From NCBI RefSeq assembly GCF_029201545.1, contig NZ_CP104007.1:654501-718500 (forward strand): a DNA stretch of 64,000 nucleotides, read 5' to 3'. This stretch comes from Devosia sp. FJ2-5-3 (GTDB lineage Bacteria > Pseudomonadota > Alphaproteobacteria > Rhizobiales > Devosiaceae). Under the pieces are notes generated by a model. It saw only the letters and a program-made list of their open reading frames with translations, was not told the origin of the DNA and searched no databases. Shown here piece after piece: positions 44,008 to 52,908 of the stretch (within the stretch, counting starts at the first letter, position 1; each line of letters starts with the position of its first letter). The position numbers and the translations under genes are program-made.

Positions 44008-45231
44008 CTAGTTCAGCCCGGCCGTCAGGCCGCCGAAGGACAACAGCGCCTTGGCGATGGTCGGAATGATGCCGTCTTCGGGGACGATCAGCACGCCGGC
44101 TTCCGAGCCGAGACGGATATTGGCGGGAAGTTCCGAAATATCGTCGAGCTTGATGCGCACGGGGATCTTGCGGGCAGGGGGGAACCACCGGGTATCCGAA
44201 GTGGGCTGGGAGAGGCCATTGACAGTGGTGCGGCCGGCATTGATGCCCCAGGCAACGCTGTCCACGACGCCGGAGAATTGCTTGCCGGGTGCCGCTTCGA
44301 AAGTGACGACGGCCTTGTCGCCGGCTTTCACATTGACCAGCTGGTTCTCGCGGAAATCGGCGATGACCATCTGGGTGGCCGGATTGATGAAGGTGAGCGC
44401 CGGCGTGCCGGCGCCGACGAACTGGCCCTCGGAGAGCGTGAGATTGGTGACATAGCCGTCGGCCGGAGCGATCACGGTCGTATTGGCGAGGGCAAATTCG
44501 GCCTTCTCCAGATTGGCGCGCGCCGTGCGCAGGCTGGGATTGTTGTCGTCCACGGCGCCAATCGAGGTGCGCAGCCGTTCGATTTCCAGCTCGGCTGCCT
44601 GAACGGTCAGCGCGGCATTGTCCTGCGCGGCCTGGGCGGCGGCGAGTTTGCTGGGGGCCACGAGCCCCTTCTCGCTCAATTGCTGGGCGCGGCTCAAATC
44701 ATCGGTCGCGGTCTGGAGCGCGATCCGGGCCTGTTCGAGCTTGGCTTCCGCGCCGGGAATGCTGGCAATGCTGGAATTGACGCTATTGAGCACGGTCTGA
44801 AGCTGGGCTTTGGCCAGCTCGACATCCATGCTGTAGGTGGTCTCATCGATGCGGAAGAGCGTGTCGCCCGCCTTGACCTCGGCATTGTCCCGAATGGCCA
44901 TTTCGACGACAGGCCCAGCGACGCGAGCGGCGATCTGGGTCACGTCGGCGGTGACCGACCCCGACCCGGCATAGGGCGCGTTATGGTCCGACAGCGGATA
45001 CCAGGCGAAACAGGCAACAAGGATGAGGAGCAGCACGAGGGCGATCCGTCCGGCCTTCTTGCGCTTGGCCTTGGCGGCAGCCAAGACTGCGGGGTCAACG
45101 GGTTCGGCCGCTTCCAGCGCTTTGGACTGATCCTCTGATTTTACCACGGCGAGGGCGGAATTCTTCTCGTCCAAGGGGGTCGTTGCAGGGATAGTCTTAT
45201 CTCCCTCGCTGGCTTTTGCGGCTTGTGCCAT
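44008..45231 (-). CDS. HlyD/EmrA-family periplasmic adaptor
   Basis: 407 residues: cytosolic N-terminus (about 1-57), one membrane helix (IALVLLLILVACFAWYPL), biotinyl-lipoyl half motifs around VTQIAARVAGPVVEM and NTTVIAPADGYV, a central coiled-coil hairpin (about 130-240), and a beta-barrel end. It links an inner-membrane pump (DUF2955) to the outer membrane. The start is ATG 45231 with GGAGG upstream; ATG 45261 is an alternative. It is divergent from the MarR gene. Confidence 0.87.
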   Translation of the reverse strand: MAQAAKASEGDKTIPATTPLDEKNSALAVVKSEDQSKALEAAEPVDPAVLAAAKAKRKKAGRIALVLLLILVACFAWYPLSDHNAPYAGSGSVTADVTQIAARVAGPVVEMAIRDNAEVKAGDTLFRIDETTYSMDVELAKAQLQTVLNSVNSSIASIPGAEAKLEQARIALQTATDDLSRAQQLSEKGLVAPSKLAAAQAAQDNAALTVQAAELEIERLRTSIGAVDDNNPSLRTARANLEKAEFALANTTVIAPADGYVTNLTLSEGQFVGAGTPALTFINPATQMVIADFRENQLVNVKAGDKAVVTFEAAPGKQFSGVVDSVAWGINAGRTTVNGLSQPTSDTRWFPPARKIPVRIKLDDISELPANIRLGSEAGVLIVPEDGIIPTIAKALLSFGGLTAGLN

Positions 45232-45330
45232 AAGTGTCGGTGCCTCCGGTGCAGAGGGCATATCTAGAGACCGACATTTAACTTTGCAATAAAGATACTT
45301 TGTCGCATAGCTACGTTGAAGGGAGCGCAT

Positions 45331-45861
45331 ATGAGTGAAGGATCGGCATCGGCCATGAGCGATCTGATCCGGGAGCTCAGTTCCGAGATCACTCAAATGC
45401 ACCGCTGGCTGGCAGAATCGGCGGGCATCAATTCCACGGATTTGATGGCTCTGTATTTCGTCCGGAACCATGATGGTGAGATCACCCCGAAGAGCCTTTC
45501 GGAATATCTGGGCCTGACCAGCGGCGCGACGACCATCATGCTCAACCGCCTGGCCGATCGTGGTTATATTGAGCGGAAAGCCCATCCGACGGACCGGCGC
45601 GGGGTTCTGCTGACCCTTGGGCCGGCCGCGAATTCGGAAACTTTCCTCAATCTGCGCCAGCACCTCAAGGCGGTGAACGCCGAGGTGATCAGCGCCCTCT
45701 CCGAGGAGGAGGCGACGATCGTGCGATCCTTCCTGATCAAATATACCGAGAGCACCCGCAACGAGCTGCGCCGTCTTCGTCTGGGCATGGCCAGTGAGCA
45801 TGCGGAAAAAGCCGCTCAATCTGGATTGTCCAGCCGACATGGCGTAGATTCCGACGCATGA
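45331..45861 (+). CDS. MarR-family transcriptional regulator
   Basis: 176 residues with a winged helix: LSEYLGLTSGATTIMLNRLADRGYIERKAHPTDRRG is typical in pattern (recognition helix then wing with the DRR). It has long terminal dimer helices. The gene is divergent from the HlyD/DUF2955 pump, the usual target, yet its stop overlaps the deoA start by four bases (ATGA). The 99-base intergenic stretch contains two ACTTTG hexamers (45281-45286 and 45297-45302) 16 bp apart that could be part of its operator. GGGAG precedes ATG 45331. Confidence 0.9.
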   Translation: MSEGSASAMSDLIRELSSEITQMHRWLAESAGINSTDLMALYFVRNHDGEITPKSLSEYLGLTSGATTIMLNRLADRGYIERKAHPTDRRGVLLTLGPAANSETFLNLRQHLKAVNAEVISALSEEEATIVRSFLIKYTESTRNELRRLRLGMASEHAEKAAQSGLSSRHGVDSDA

Positions 45862-47177
45862 GCCATTTGCCCCAGGAAATCATCGCGCTCAAGCGCGATG
45901 GACATAGACTTGAAGCCGCCGATATTTCTGCATTCGTGGCGGGGTTCACCGAGGGGAGTGTTTCACACGCCCAGGCCGCAGCTTTCGCCATGGCGGTCTA
46001 TTTCCAGGGCATGGGCATGGACGAACGCGTGGCGCTGACGCTGGCCATGCGCGACAGCGGCACGGTGCTCGACTGGTCCGATCTCGACGGGCCGGTGGCC
46101 GACAAGCATTCGACCGGCGGGGTGGGCGACAATGTCTCGCTGATGCTGGCACCGATCCTGGCGGCGCTGGGCATTTACGTGCCGATGATTTCGGGGCGGG
46201 GGCTTGGGCACACCGGGGGCACGCTCGACAAGTTCGATGCCATCCCCGGATACCAGACCTCTCCCGACAACGCGCTGTTTCGGCGCGTCGTCAAGGATGT
46301 GGGCTGCGCCATTATCGGGCAGACGGCCGACCTGGCGCCCGCAGACAAGACCCTCTACGCCATTCGCGACGTCACCGGGACGGTGGAATCCATTCCCCTG
46401 ATTACCGCCTCCATTCTTTCCAAGAAGCTGGCTGCGGGGCTGGGAGCGCTGGTGCTGGATGTGAAGACCGGCAGCGGCGCCTTCATGCCGACGCTGGAAA
46501 AATCGCGGGAGCTGGCCGAAAGCCTCGTCGCGGTGGCCAATGGGGCAGGGCTGAGGACCAGTGCGCTCATAACCGACATGAACGAACCGCTGGCGAGCGC
46601 TGCGGGCAATGGCCTCGAAGTGCGCAACGCCGTCGATTTCCTCACCGGAGCGCAGCAGGATTTTCGTCTTCGCGAGGTTACGCTGGCGCTTTGTGCCGAG
46701 ATGGTGGTGATGAGCGGCAAGGCAGGCAGCGCCGAGGAGGCCCTGCAGATGGTGTCAGCGGCGCTCGATAATGGCCGGGCGGCCGAAAAATTCGGGCAGA
46801 TGGTTTCGGCGCTGGGTGGGCCCAGCGATTTCATCGCGCAGATGGACAGGCACCTGGCCGCGGCGCCAATCGTGCGCGATGTCTTTGCGTCGGGCGACGG
46901 TGTCGTCAGCGCCATCGATACGCGCGGGGTCGGCATGGCGGTGGTGGCCCTGGGCGGCGGGCGGACCAATCCGGCGGACAGTATCGATCATCGGGTTGGA
47001 TTTGACCGATTGGCGGGGCTGGGCGCGCGCGTCGACGGCAAGACGCCGATTGCGCGGATGCACGCGGCCGACGAGACCAGTGCGGCCGAAGCCGAAAAGC
47101 GGATATTGGCCGCCTATCGGTTCGGGAACGTAAACGCCGCTGCGCCGCTTATTGCAGAGCGGATCAATCCCACATAA
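45858..47177 (+). CDS. deoA: Thymidine phosphorylase
   Basis: 439-residue enzyme that phosphorolyses thymidine and deoxyuridine to base plus 2-deoxyribose-1-phosphate. The family signature DKHSTGGVGDN starts at residue 82; PMISGRGLGHTGGTLDK and VKTGSGAFM follow. Typical length. Coupled to the MarR gene by an ATGA overlap and followed by deoB and upp on the same strand. Confidence 0.95.
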   Translation: MSHLPQEIIALKRDGHRLEAADISAFVAGFTEGSVSHAQAAAFAMAVYFQGMGMDERVALTLAMRDSGTVLDWSDLDGPVADKHSTGGVGDNVSLMLAPILAALGIYVPMISGRGLGHTGGTLDKFDAIPGYQTSPDNALFRRVVKDVGCAIIGQTADLAPADKTLYAIRDVTGTVESIPLITASILSKKLAAGLGALVLDVKTGSGAFMPTLEKSRELAESLVAVANGAGLRTSALITDMNEPLASAAGNGLEVRNAVDFLTGAQQDFRLREVTLALCAEMVVMSGKAGSAEEALQMVSAALDNGRAAEKFGQMVSALGGPSDFIAQMDRHLAAAPIVRDVFASGDGVVSAIDTRGVGMAVVALGGGRTNPADSIDHRVGFDRLAGLGARVDGKTPIARMHAADETSAAEAEKRILAAYRFGNVNAAAPLIAERINPT

Positions 47178-47210
47178 AGCGAAACGCTGTCCTATTTTCC
47201 GGAGACCCCG

Positions 47211-48428
47211 ATGCCCCGCGCCATAGTCTGCCTCCTCGACAGCGTCGGCATTGGCGGCGCGCCTGACGCCGTGACCTATGGCGACGCGGGCGCCAATACG
47301 CTGGGGCACATCGCCGAATGGGCTGCCGCCGGGAAGGCGGATCGGGAGGGGTTGCGCTCTGGCGCGCTCAATGTTCCCAATATGGACGCGATGGGGCTCG
47401 GGGCCGCAGTCAAACTCTCGTCGGGCGTGACGCCGCCGGGCCTATCCGATACGCCCAAGGGCGGGCGGTTCGGCGTGGGCCGAGAAGTGTCCAGGGGCAA
47501 GGATACGCCATCGGGGCATTGGGAAATCGCCGGCGTGCCCGTGCCGTTCGAGTGGGGCTATTTTCCGCAGACCGAGCCGAGCTTTCCGCCCGATCTCATC
47601 GCCGAATTCGTGCAGCGGGCCGGGCTGCCGGGGATTTTGGGCGACAAGCATGCCTCGGGGACCGCTATCATTGCGGCGCTGGGCGAGGAGCATATCCGCA
47701 CCGGCAAGCCGATCTGCTACACCTCCATCGACAGCGTCTTCCAGATTGCGGCGCATGAAAGCCATTTCGGGCTGGAGCGGCTCTATGAGATCTGCAAAAT
47801 CGCCTTCGAGCTGACCGCGCCGCTCAAGATCGGGCGCGTCATTGCGCGGCCCTTCGTGGGCGAGGATGCGGCCAGTTTCAAACGCACCGGCAATCGGCGG
47901 GATTTTGCGATTGCACCGCCTGAGGCGACGCTGCTCGACCGCAATAGCACCGCTGGCAACCAAGTCTATGCCATCGGCAAGATTTCCGACATTTATGCCG
48001 GCTCCGGGGTGACCCACAAGATCAAGGGCACGGGCATTCCGCAGCTCTTCGACAAGACGCTCGACGCCATGGAAATGGCCGGCGACCGGGCGTTTATCAT
48101 GACCAATTTCGTCGATTTCGACAGCGAATACGGACATCGGCGCGACGTGCCCGGCTATGCGGCAGCCCTCGAATATTTCGACACGCGCCTGCCCGCGCTG
48201 ATCGCAAAATTGCGGCATGACGATCTGCTGATCCTGACCGCCGACCATGGCAATGACCCGACCTGGCCGGGCACCGATCACACCCGCGAACAAGTGCCGA
48301 TCCTCGTCTTTTCCCCAGCCCTGCCGCCGGGAGAGATTGGCATTCGCTCTTCATTCGCAGATATTGGCGAAAGCATAGCCGCATGGCTGGGCCTGGCTCC
48401 AGGCCGCCACGGCAAATCCTTCCTTTAG
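47211..48428 (+). CDS. deoB: Phosphopentomutase
   Basis: 405 residues of the alkaline-phosphatase superfamily. It converts (deoxy)ribose-1-phosphate to the 5-phosphate, the substrate of DeoC. Metal-site motifs: [13 protein letters not shown] at the N-terminus, [10 protein letters not shown] with the catalytic Thr, [12 protein letters not shown] and [24 protein letters not shown] lies six bases before the ATG. It bridges the two operons metabolically: DeoA and PNP upstream, DeoC downstream. Confidence 0.96.
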   Translation: MPRAIVCLLDSVGIGGAPDAVTYGDAGANTLGHIAEWAAAGKADREGLRSGALNVPNMDAMGLGAAVKLSSGVTPPGLSDTPKGGRFGVGREVSRGKDTPSGHWEIAGVPVPFEWGYFPQTEPSFPPDLIAEFVQRAGLPGILGDKHASGTAIIAALGEEHIRTGKPICYTSIDSVFQIAAHESHFGLERLYEICKIAFELTAPLKIGRVIARPFVGEDAASFKRTGNRRDFAIAPPEATLLDRNSTAGNQVYAIGKISDIYAGSGVTHKIKGTGIPQLFDKTLDAMEMAGDRAFIMTNFVDFDSEYGHRRDVPGYAAALEYFDTRLPALIAKLRHDDLLILTADHGNDPTWPGTDHTREQVPILVFSPALPPGEIGIRSSFADIGESIAAWLGLAPGRHGKSFL

Positions 48429-48445
48429 AGCAAGAGGTGATCGAG

Positions 48446-49087
48446 ATGAGCGTCGGTGCGGGCAATGTAACGGTCCTCGATCATCCCATGATCCAGCACA
48501 AGCTGACGATCATGCGCAACAAGGAGACCTCGATCGCGGGGTTCCGGCGGCTGCTGCGCGAGATCGCGCATCTGATGTGCTATGAGGTGACGCGCGATCT
48601 CGAACTCGAGATGATCGATATCGAGACCCCGATGGCACCGATGCGATCGCCGGCCATCAAGGGCAAGAAGCTGGTGTTTGCCTCGATCCTGCGGGCCGGC
48701 AATGGCCTGCTCGATGGCATGCTCGACCTCGTGCCCGCGGCGCGCGTCGCCCATATCGGCATGTATCGCGATCACGAGACACTCGAGCCGGTGGAATATT
48801 ACTTCAAGGCGCCGTCGAGCCTCGATGACCGCTTGATCATCGTCGTCGATCCGATGCTGGCGACCGGCAATTCGGCGACCGCGGCCATCGAAAAGCTCAA
48901 GGAGCGCGGCGCCAACAATATCCGTTTCCTGTGCCTGCTCGCGGCACCGGAAGGCATCAAGAATTTCACCGAGAGCCAGCCGGACGTGCCGGTCTATACT
49001 GCCGCCATCGACAGCCACCTCAACGAGCTGGGCTATATCGTGCCGGGCCTCGGCGATGCGGGTGATCGCATGTACGGGACGAAATAG
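48446..49087 (+). CDS. upp: Uracil phosphoribosyltransferase
   Basis: 213 residues. It salvages uracil with PRPP to UMP, using the uracil released by DeoA. The PRPP-binding loop is [10 protein letters not shown] at 135-144; [12 protein letters not shown] and the C-terminal [11 protein letters not shown] are hallmarks. ATG 48446 follows AAGAGG. 17 bases after deoB; last gene of the deoA operon. Confidence 0.95.
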   Translation: MSVGAGNVTVLDHPMIQHKLTIMRNKETSIAGFRRLLREIAHLMCYEVTRDLELEMIDIETPMAPMRSPAIKGKKLVFASILRAGNGLLDGMLDLVPAARVAHIGMYRDHETLEPVEYYFKAPSSLDDRLIIVVDPMLATGNSATAAIEKLKERGANNIRFLCLLAAPEGIKNFTESQPDVPVYTAAIDSHLNELGYIVPGLGDAGDRMYGTK

Positions 49088-49180
49088 GCCCTTTTTCCGC
49101 GATGAGTGTGCTCCGGGCGGGGCGCGCGAGGCGCGAGGTCCTCGCTTCGCTCGTCCAGACCAGACTTGAGAGAATAGAAA

Positions 49181-49576
49181 ATGGCAAAGCTTGTACATTC
49201 GATGATCCGGGTCATCGATGAAGCGCGGTCGGTTGCGTATTATGAGAAGGCCTTCGGCCTCAGGATCGCCGACCGGGTGGATTTTCCTGATTTTACGCTT
49301 CTCTATCTGACCGGCGACGACGTGGGGTTCGAGCTGGAATTGACGATCAACAAGGACCGCACCGAGCCTTATGCGATCGGTGATGGCTATGGGCATCTGG
49401 CGGTGGTGGTCGACGATGTCGAGGCCGAGCATGCCAGATTTACGGCCGAGGGGCTGACCGTGGGCAAGCTGGTGGACTTCAAGAATGGCGACGTGCCGGT
49501 GGCGAAGTTCTTTTTCGCCACGGACCCGGATGGCTACAAGATTGAAGTCATCCAGAAGGGTGGCCGCTTCAAGTGA
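49181..49576 (+). CDS. VOC family protein (lactoylglutathione-lyase-like)
   Basis: 131 residues with the two-unit VOC fold: HSMIRVIDEARSVAYYEKAFG and GVGFELELTINK-like first unit, then GHLAVVVDDVEAEHARF and FFATDPDGYKIEVIQ, close to glyoxalase I in its metal ligands (His6, Glu in FELEL, His in GHLAV, Glu near the end). Methylglyoxal detoxification is plausible; other VOC activities cannot be excluded. Single gene, terminated by a strong hairpin. Confidence 0.85.
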   Translation: MAKLVHSMIRVIDEARSVAYYEKAFGLRIADRVDFPDFTLLYLTGDDVGFELELTINKDRTEPYAIGDGYGHLAVVVDDVEAEHARFTAEGLTVGKLVDFKNGDVPVAKFFFATDPDGYKIEVIQKGGRFK

Positions 49577-49580
49577 AACA

Positions 49581-49608
49581 AAAAACCCCGGAGCGATCCG
49601 GGGTTTTT
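49581..49608. terminator. Bidirectional terminator after the VOC gene
   Basis: AAAAACCCCGGA (49581-49592), loop GCGA, TCCGGGGTTTTT (49597-49608): 12-bp perfect stem with A- and T-runs, between convergent genes. Confidence 0.94.
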
Positions 49609-49613
49609 GTTTA

Positions 49614-50234
49614 TCAGCGGGATTTCAGCGGCAGGCCCAGCGCGATCAGGTCGTCGCGCAGATGCTCGGGATTCCTGAAGTGAATGCCGTGCATGCCGAA
49701 TTTGCGGGCTGCAACGATATTGGCCTCGCTGTCATCGATGAAGACGCAGCTATCCGGAGCCATGCCATAGCGCTCGCAGAAGACGCGATAGATGCGCGGA
49801 TCGGGTTTGACGAGGCCTTCGAGGCCCGAGACGATGACGCCGTCGAATTTTTCGAGGAAGGGCCATTCGCCCAGCCGGGTCATCCACTTCTCCCACGAGA
49901 AATTGGTGATGGCGAAGGTCGGGATGTCCTGGTCGATCAGCTCATTGTGGATGTCGATCGTGCCCTGGATCAGGGGGCCGAAGGTTTCGGTCCAGCGTTC
50001 GTCGAACGCCTTGATCTCGCGCCAGTATTTGGGGAACCGGGTGACGAGCTTGGCCACGCCCTCGGCATAGATTTCGCCGGCGTCGAATTCGAGGTTCCAG
50101 TCGCCCGTGCAGATGTTCTGATGGAACCAGAGCGCGTCCTCTTCGGTCTCGAAGAGCTTGCGGAACAGATGCATCGGGTTCCAGTCGACGAAGACGCCGC
50201 CGAGGTCGAAGACGGGAATAAGTGTATCGTCCAT
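49614..50234 (-). CDS. HAD-superfamily hydrolase
   Basis: 206 residues. The nucleophile motif is FDLGGVFVDWN (Asp10); motif II Thr/Ser lies in FAITNFS; motif III/IV Lys and acids are in GLVKPDPRIY and VFIDDSEANI. This is a subfamily I HAD phosphatase or dehalogenase-like enzyme, substrate unknown. ATG 50234 gives the normal N-terminus; the longer frame to 50297 is unlikely. Confidence 0.87.
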   Translation of the reverse strand: MDDTLIPVFDLGGVFVDWNPMHLFRKLFETEEDALWFHQNICTGDWNLEFDAGEIYAEGVAKLVTRFPKYWREIKAFDERWTETFGPLIQGTIDIHNELIDQDIPTFAITNFSWEKWMTRLGEWPFLEKFDGVIVSGLEGLVKPDPRIYRVFCERYGMAPDSCVFIDDSEANIVAARKFGMHGIHFRNPEHLRDDLIALGLPLKSR

Positions 50235-50312
50235 GATGATTTTCGCGCCCGCAAACAGAAGGTCACGGCTTGTCGCATGGTGGGCGGCGCCCTGCAAGGC
50301 GGCAGCGCGGGG

Positions 50313-50900
50313 CTAGTTGACGGAGATGGTTCCGCCAAATCGCGGCAGGAAGAAATTGGACCGGTGAAGGCCGATGCTCTGGTCAAAGAAGAGGCCGAGA
50401 AGGGGCCGGTAGACGTAATCGGCTTCCGTGGCGATGACTGTCTGCCCACGGGCGATGTCGATCATCTCCTGGGGCAAGACAAAGGCGTCTTCGGGCCGGT
50501 GACGGGTGCTGTTGCGCATGACACCGCCGGCATATTCGACTGACCAGGAAACGGTCGGTACGCCACTCGTGGACACTTTTACTGCGGTTACGGTCTGCAG
50601 CAGGTCGCTCACCGTATAGGGCGACATGATGCTGGTTGATGCCAGGAAGTAATCTTCCAGATCCTCGCTCGCGAGGTTCTTGTTGGTCCTCGAGACAAGA
50701 TCGCCCACTGCGCCAGCGACGGACTGCACCTTGCGATCGGTGATGAGCAGGCCGCCGGCCTCGGTGCATCCGACATAGATCGCCAACATGATGGGGAGGA
50801 TCATGGCAAATTCGACCGCCGCCACGCCGTGGTCCGCCAATGCGAACATCCTGATCTTGCCCAGGATGGTGCGAAAATCGATCATCTCAGAAGGGCTCAT
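50313..50900 (-). CDS. TadE/TadG-family pseudopilin
   Basis: 195 residues. The N-terminal segment DHGVAAVEFAMILPIMLAIYVG is the TadE-like prepilin helix (Glu in AAVEFA), followed by a soluble domain. It overlaps the upstream TadE gene by 14 bases. In Tad systems these minor pseudopilins help start or anchor the Flp pilus and are processed by CpaA. It has no von Willebrand domain, so it is TadE-like rather than full TadG. Confidence 0.85.
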   Translation of the reverse strand: MSPSEMIDFRTILGKIRMFALADHGVAAVEFAMILPIMLAIYVGCTEAGGLLITDRKVQSVAGAVGDLVSRTNKNLASEDLEDYFLASTSIMSPYTVSDLLQTVTAVKVSTSGVPTVSWSVEYAGGVMRNSTRHRPEDAFVLPQEMIDIARGQTVIATEADYVYRPLLGLFFDQSIGLHRSNFFLPRFGGTISVN

Positions 50901-51468
50901 TGCGAAACACTGCGGCAGAACCGAGAAGGAGCGAGCCGTCGGGCAGCGCGTTGGACGTCAGCTGGGCAAACGGCAGAAGGAGGGGGAATTTATAGTGGAC
51001 TTGAACCAGTACGATATTTGAGGGCGCACCCGGCACCCATTTTTCAGTGCGGGTCCAGTCGCAATCCTCTTCGCACGCCCGGTCATAGGGTGGGCTCACA
51101 TTGGCGGCCCGGAAATTGTCGATGGTGTCGACTTCGATATGAAGGCCCGTGCAGTCAAGAAGGCCGTAAAGTCCGCCGCACACGCTGGCGCGGAAATCGG
51201 CGAGCGTCCAGTTGGTTTGCTGCGCCTGACCGGTGCGGATGGTGCGGCTGGCGTTGTGGACGGCGCTTTCCATAAACTGACTGGCCAGAAAGACCATGGC
51301 GGTCTGCAGGATTGCGGCCAGAACGCCGAAGAAGATGGGCGCAAGCAGGGCGAATTCGAGCATGGTTGCGCCGCGATCGTCCTTGCGGAACGAGCCTCTT
51401 CCATATGCGGGCTTTTTAGTTTGCCGACTTGCCACTGCCCTCGTCCCGGTTGCAAGAACTGGCGCCAT
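50887..51468 (-). CDS. TadE-family pseudopilin
   Basis: 193 residues from ATG 51468 (GTG 51480 is possible). A basic N-terminus (about 35 residues) precedes DDRGATMLEFALLAPIFFGVL, the TadE motif with the Glu in MLEFAL. The extracytoplasmic part has four Cys in CTGL, CGG, CEEDC, which may form disulfides. First gene of the two-gene pseudopilin operon, divergent in direction from the main Tad operon. Confidence 0.86.
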   Translation of the reverse strand: MAPVLATGTRAVASRQTKKPAYGRGSFRKDDRGATMLEFALLAPIFFGVLAAILQTAMVFLASQFMESAVHNASRTIRTGQAQQTNWTLADFRASVCGGLYGLLDCTGLHIEVDTIDNFRAANVSPPYDRACEEDCDWTRTEKWVPGAPSNIVLVQVHYKFPLLLPFAQLTSNALPDGSLLLGSAAVFRNEPF

Positions 51469-51587
51469 GCTAGGGCGCACCAGACTAAGTCTTGGTTACA
51501 GAACGGGATTGGAACACTGCATCCTGTGACGATGGTTTACGAGGTCTTGCCTGCCTAAGGGAAGACTATCGCAAATCGGCGCGCGGC

Positions 51588-52034
51588 CTAGTTGCCTATC
51601 GACTGCACCAATTGTGAGGAGGCCAGGGTCTGGGTGGTGAAAGTATTGTCATCGCCGACCGCAACGGTTGGCTGGCAGACGGGAGCGCAGGTCAAGGTGG
51701 TGCGAGACTGCCCCTGATAGACCGTCATGACGCCGGCCTGCATCTGCATGACTTCGATCAATGTATCGGCAATCGGCTCGCCACCGGCATCCAGGACGAT
51801 CAGATTTGTCTGGCCGTAGCTCTTGCCGGTGAGGATCAGGGTCATGGGGTCCTGAATGGTGACATCGGCAATGCCGGGATTGCCGACAATGACAGTGGCG
51901 GCAGGTGCGCTGATGCGCAACACGCGTGCCATATTCATGTTGACGGAGATCGGCGCATTGTCCTGCGCCAGCACGGGTCCCTGAAAGGCCAGGGTAGCAA
52001 GACAGAGGCTGGCAAGGACACTCAGGCGGAACAT
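51588..52034 (-). CDS. Standalone pilus-assembly N-terminal-domain protein (CpaC-N-like)
   Basis: 148 residues: signal peptide (1-24, ending VLAQ), then one T2SS/T3SS secretin N-terminal domain: ISVNMNMARVLRISAPAATVIVGNP, ADVTIQDPMTLILTGKSYG, TNLIVLDAGGEPI. The same domain is fused to the secretin in CpaC at 54599 (VEEVIVSQPS, GGDTNIFFLDDNG). Here it has no secretin part; a short Cys-containing tail (LTCAPVCQP) follows. It probably acts in the periplasm with the CpaC ring. Confidence 0.83.
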   Translation of the reverse strand: MFRLSVLASLCLATLAFQGPVLAQDNAPISVNMNMARVLRISAPAATVIVGNPGIADVTIQDPMTLILTGKSYGQTNLIVLDAGGEPIADTLIEVMQMQAGVMTVYQGQSRTTLTCAPVCQPTVAVGDDNTFTTQTLASSQLVQSIGN

Positions 52035-52221
52035 GGCGATTATCCGGTACGACGACAGGCCCACATGTTTCGCCTCGAATGGTAAAGACTTGGCAAACGC
52101 GCGCCCAAAGATTTGCAAATGGCCTGTTCAGCGATGAAGAGGCGGCTCCCTGCGCTCATGCCTCGATCTGTTTCAGCTCGTCTTCGACACTTATTTCGCG
52201 GCTGCCGATGTTCTTGCCTAA

Positions 52222-52239
52222 AATGCAACGCATTGCATT
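52222..52239. promoter_or_regulatory. Inverted repeat AATGCAA-N4-TTGCATT upstream of the pilin gene
   Basis: AATGCAA (52222-52228) and TTGCATT (52233-52239) are a perfect 7-bp inverted repeat around CGCA. A possible -35 TTGCAT (52233-52238) and -10 ATACAT (52255-52260) with 16-bp spacing overlap it. It lies in the 366-base gap (52035-52400) between the CpaC-N-like gene and the pilin. The rest of that gap holds only the strong AAAGGAG ribosome site of the pilin; two short minus-strand frames there are not credible. Confidence 0.45.
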
Positions 52240-52400
52240 AAGGTGCTGTAAGTGATACATTTTTCTTGCCCGTTTTGCTTTGCGCCGCGCTCTGCGATTA
52301 ACCCAATTGCAATGAGTGCCGGCTAGTGTCTTGGCATCTTCGTTGTGTGACGTAAGCGAACAGCCGTCACTCGGGGACGTTATACAAAGGAGCCAGGGAC

Positions 52401-52601
52401 ATGAACATTTTTGCACGCTTCGCGCAGGACGAGTCCGGCGCAACCGCTATCGAGTATGGCCTGATCGCCGCTCTTATTTCCGTTGTCATCATCACGGCCG
52501 TCACCCTCTTGGGCAACAATCTGACCACCGTGTTTGACGATATCGCCAACGCGCTGGTGCCTCCAGCTGGCGGCGGCGGTACCCCTCCAGCCGGAAACTA
52601 A
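52401..52601 (+). CDS. Flp-type IVb pilin (major)
   Basis: 66 residues. The prepilin signature SGATAIEYGLIAALIS has cleavage after Gly13, leaving Ala14 with Glu at +5 and Tyr at +6, the hallmark of Flp pilins. The hydrophobic helix runs about 17-40. The tail is Pro/Gly-rich. AAAGGAG nine bases before the ATG is the strongest ribosome site in the locus, and a GC-rich hairpin follows, fitting high expression from its own transcript. Confidence 0.94.
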   Translation: MNIFARFAQDESGATAIEYGLIAALISVVIITAVTLLGNNLTTVFDDIANALVPPAGGGGTPPAGN

Positions 52602-52625
52602 TCTATCCGTCGTGACATAGTTTTA

Positions 52626-52650
52626 GAGGGCCCCCATATTGGGGGCCCTC
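52626..52650 (+). terminator. GC-rich hairpin after the major pilin gene
   Basis: GAGGGCCCCCA (52626-52636), loop TAT, TGGGGGCCCTC (52640-52650), then GCTTTT. Very stable 11-bp stem with a weak T-run, so it may terminate partly and also protect the pilin mRNA 3' end while letting some transcription into the next genes. Confidence 0.75.
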
Positions 52651-52725
52651 GCTTTTCCAATGCTTAACCTTTCGATGGCAGCTTGGCCGAAGCGCTCTGC
52701 GTGTTCTCCGGATATTCGAGGGACG

Positions 52726-52908
52726 ATGCGACATTTGGTGTGGAAGTTTTGCAATGACGAAGGCGGCGCAACCGCGATCGAATACGCCCTGATCGCGTCC
52801 CTGATCACCGTCGCCATTGTGTCCTCGCTCGTCGTCGTCAACGAGCGCATGGTCGATCTCTTCGGCTATATCGAAAGAACCCTGGATCCGGCGCTTCGGG
52901 GACAATGA
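52726..52908 (+). CDS. Second Flp-family pilin (minor)
   Basis: 60 residues. Signature GGATAIEYALIASLITVAI with cleavage after Gly14, Glu at +5 and Tyr at +6. It is close to the major pilin in the helix but differs in its tail (ERMVDLFGYIERTLDP). Its stop overlaps the cpaA start by four bases, so it is translated with the peptidase rather than at major-pilin level, suggesting a minor pilin. The start is ATG 52726 with GAGGG just ahead; the frame is open to 52639. Confidence 0.85.
   Translation: MRHLVWKFCNDEGGATAIEYALIASLITVAIVSSLVVVNERMVDLFGYIERTLDPALRGQ

Noticed and set aside
42718..45138. 806-codon plus-strand frame opposite DUF2955 and hlyD
   Set aside because: Its translation is a His/Gln/Gly/Arg-rich shadow; the minus-strand genes have membrane helices and HlyD motifs. 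It also crosses the strong terminator at 42923-42947.
45278..45292. TTAA-N7-ATAA near the hlyD/marR promoters as a CtrA site
   Set aside because: The mismatch is in the first base of the second half and the neighbouring genes have no cell-cycle link.
52156..52443. 95-codon minus-strand frame before the pilin gene
   Set aside because: It overlaps the pilin start and ribosome site. The last 34 residues look protein-like, but there is no ribosome site or neighbour support, so I left it out.
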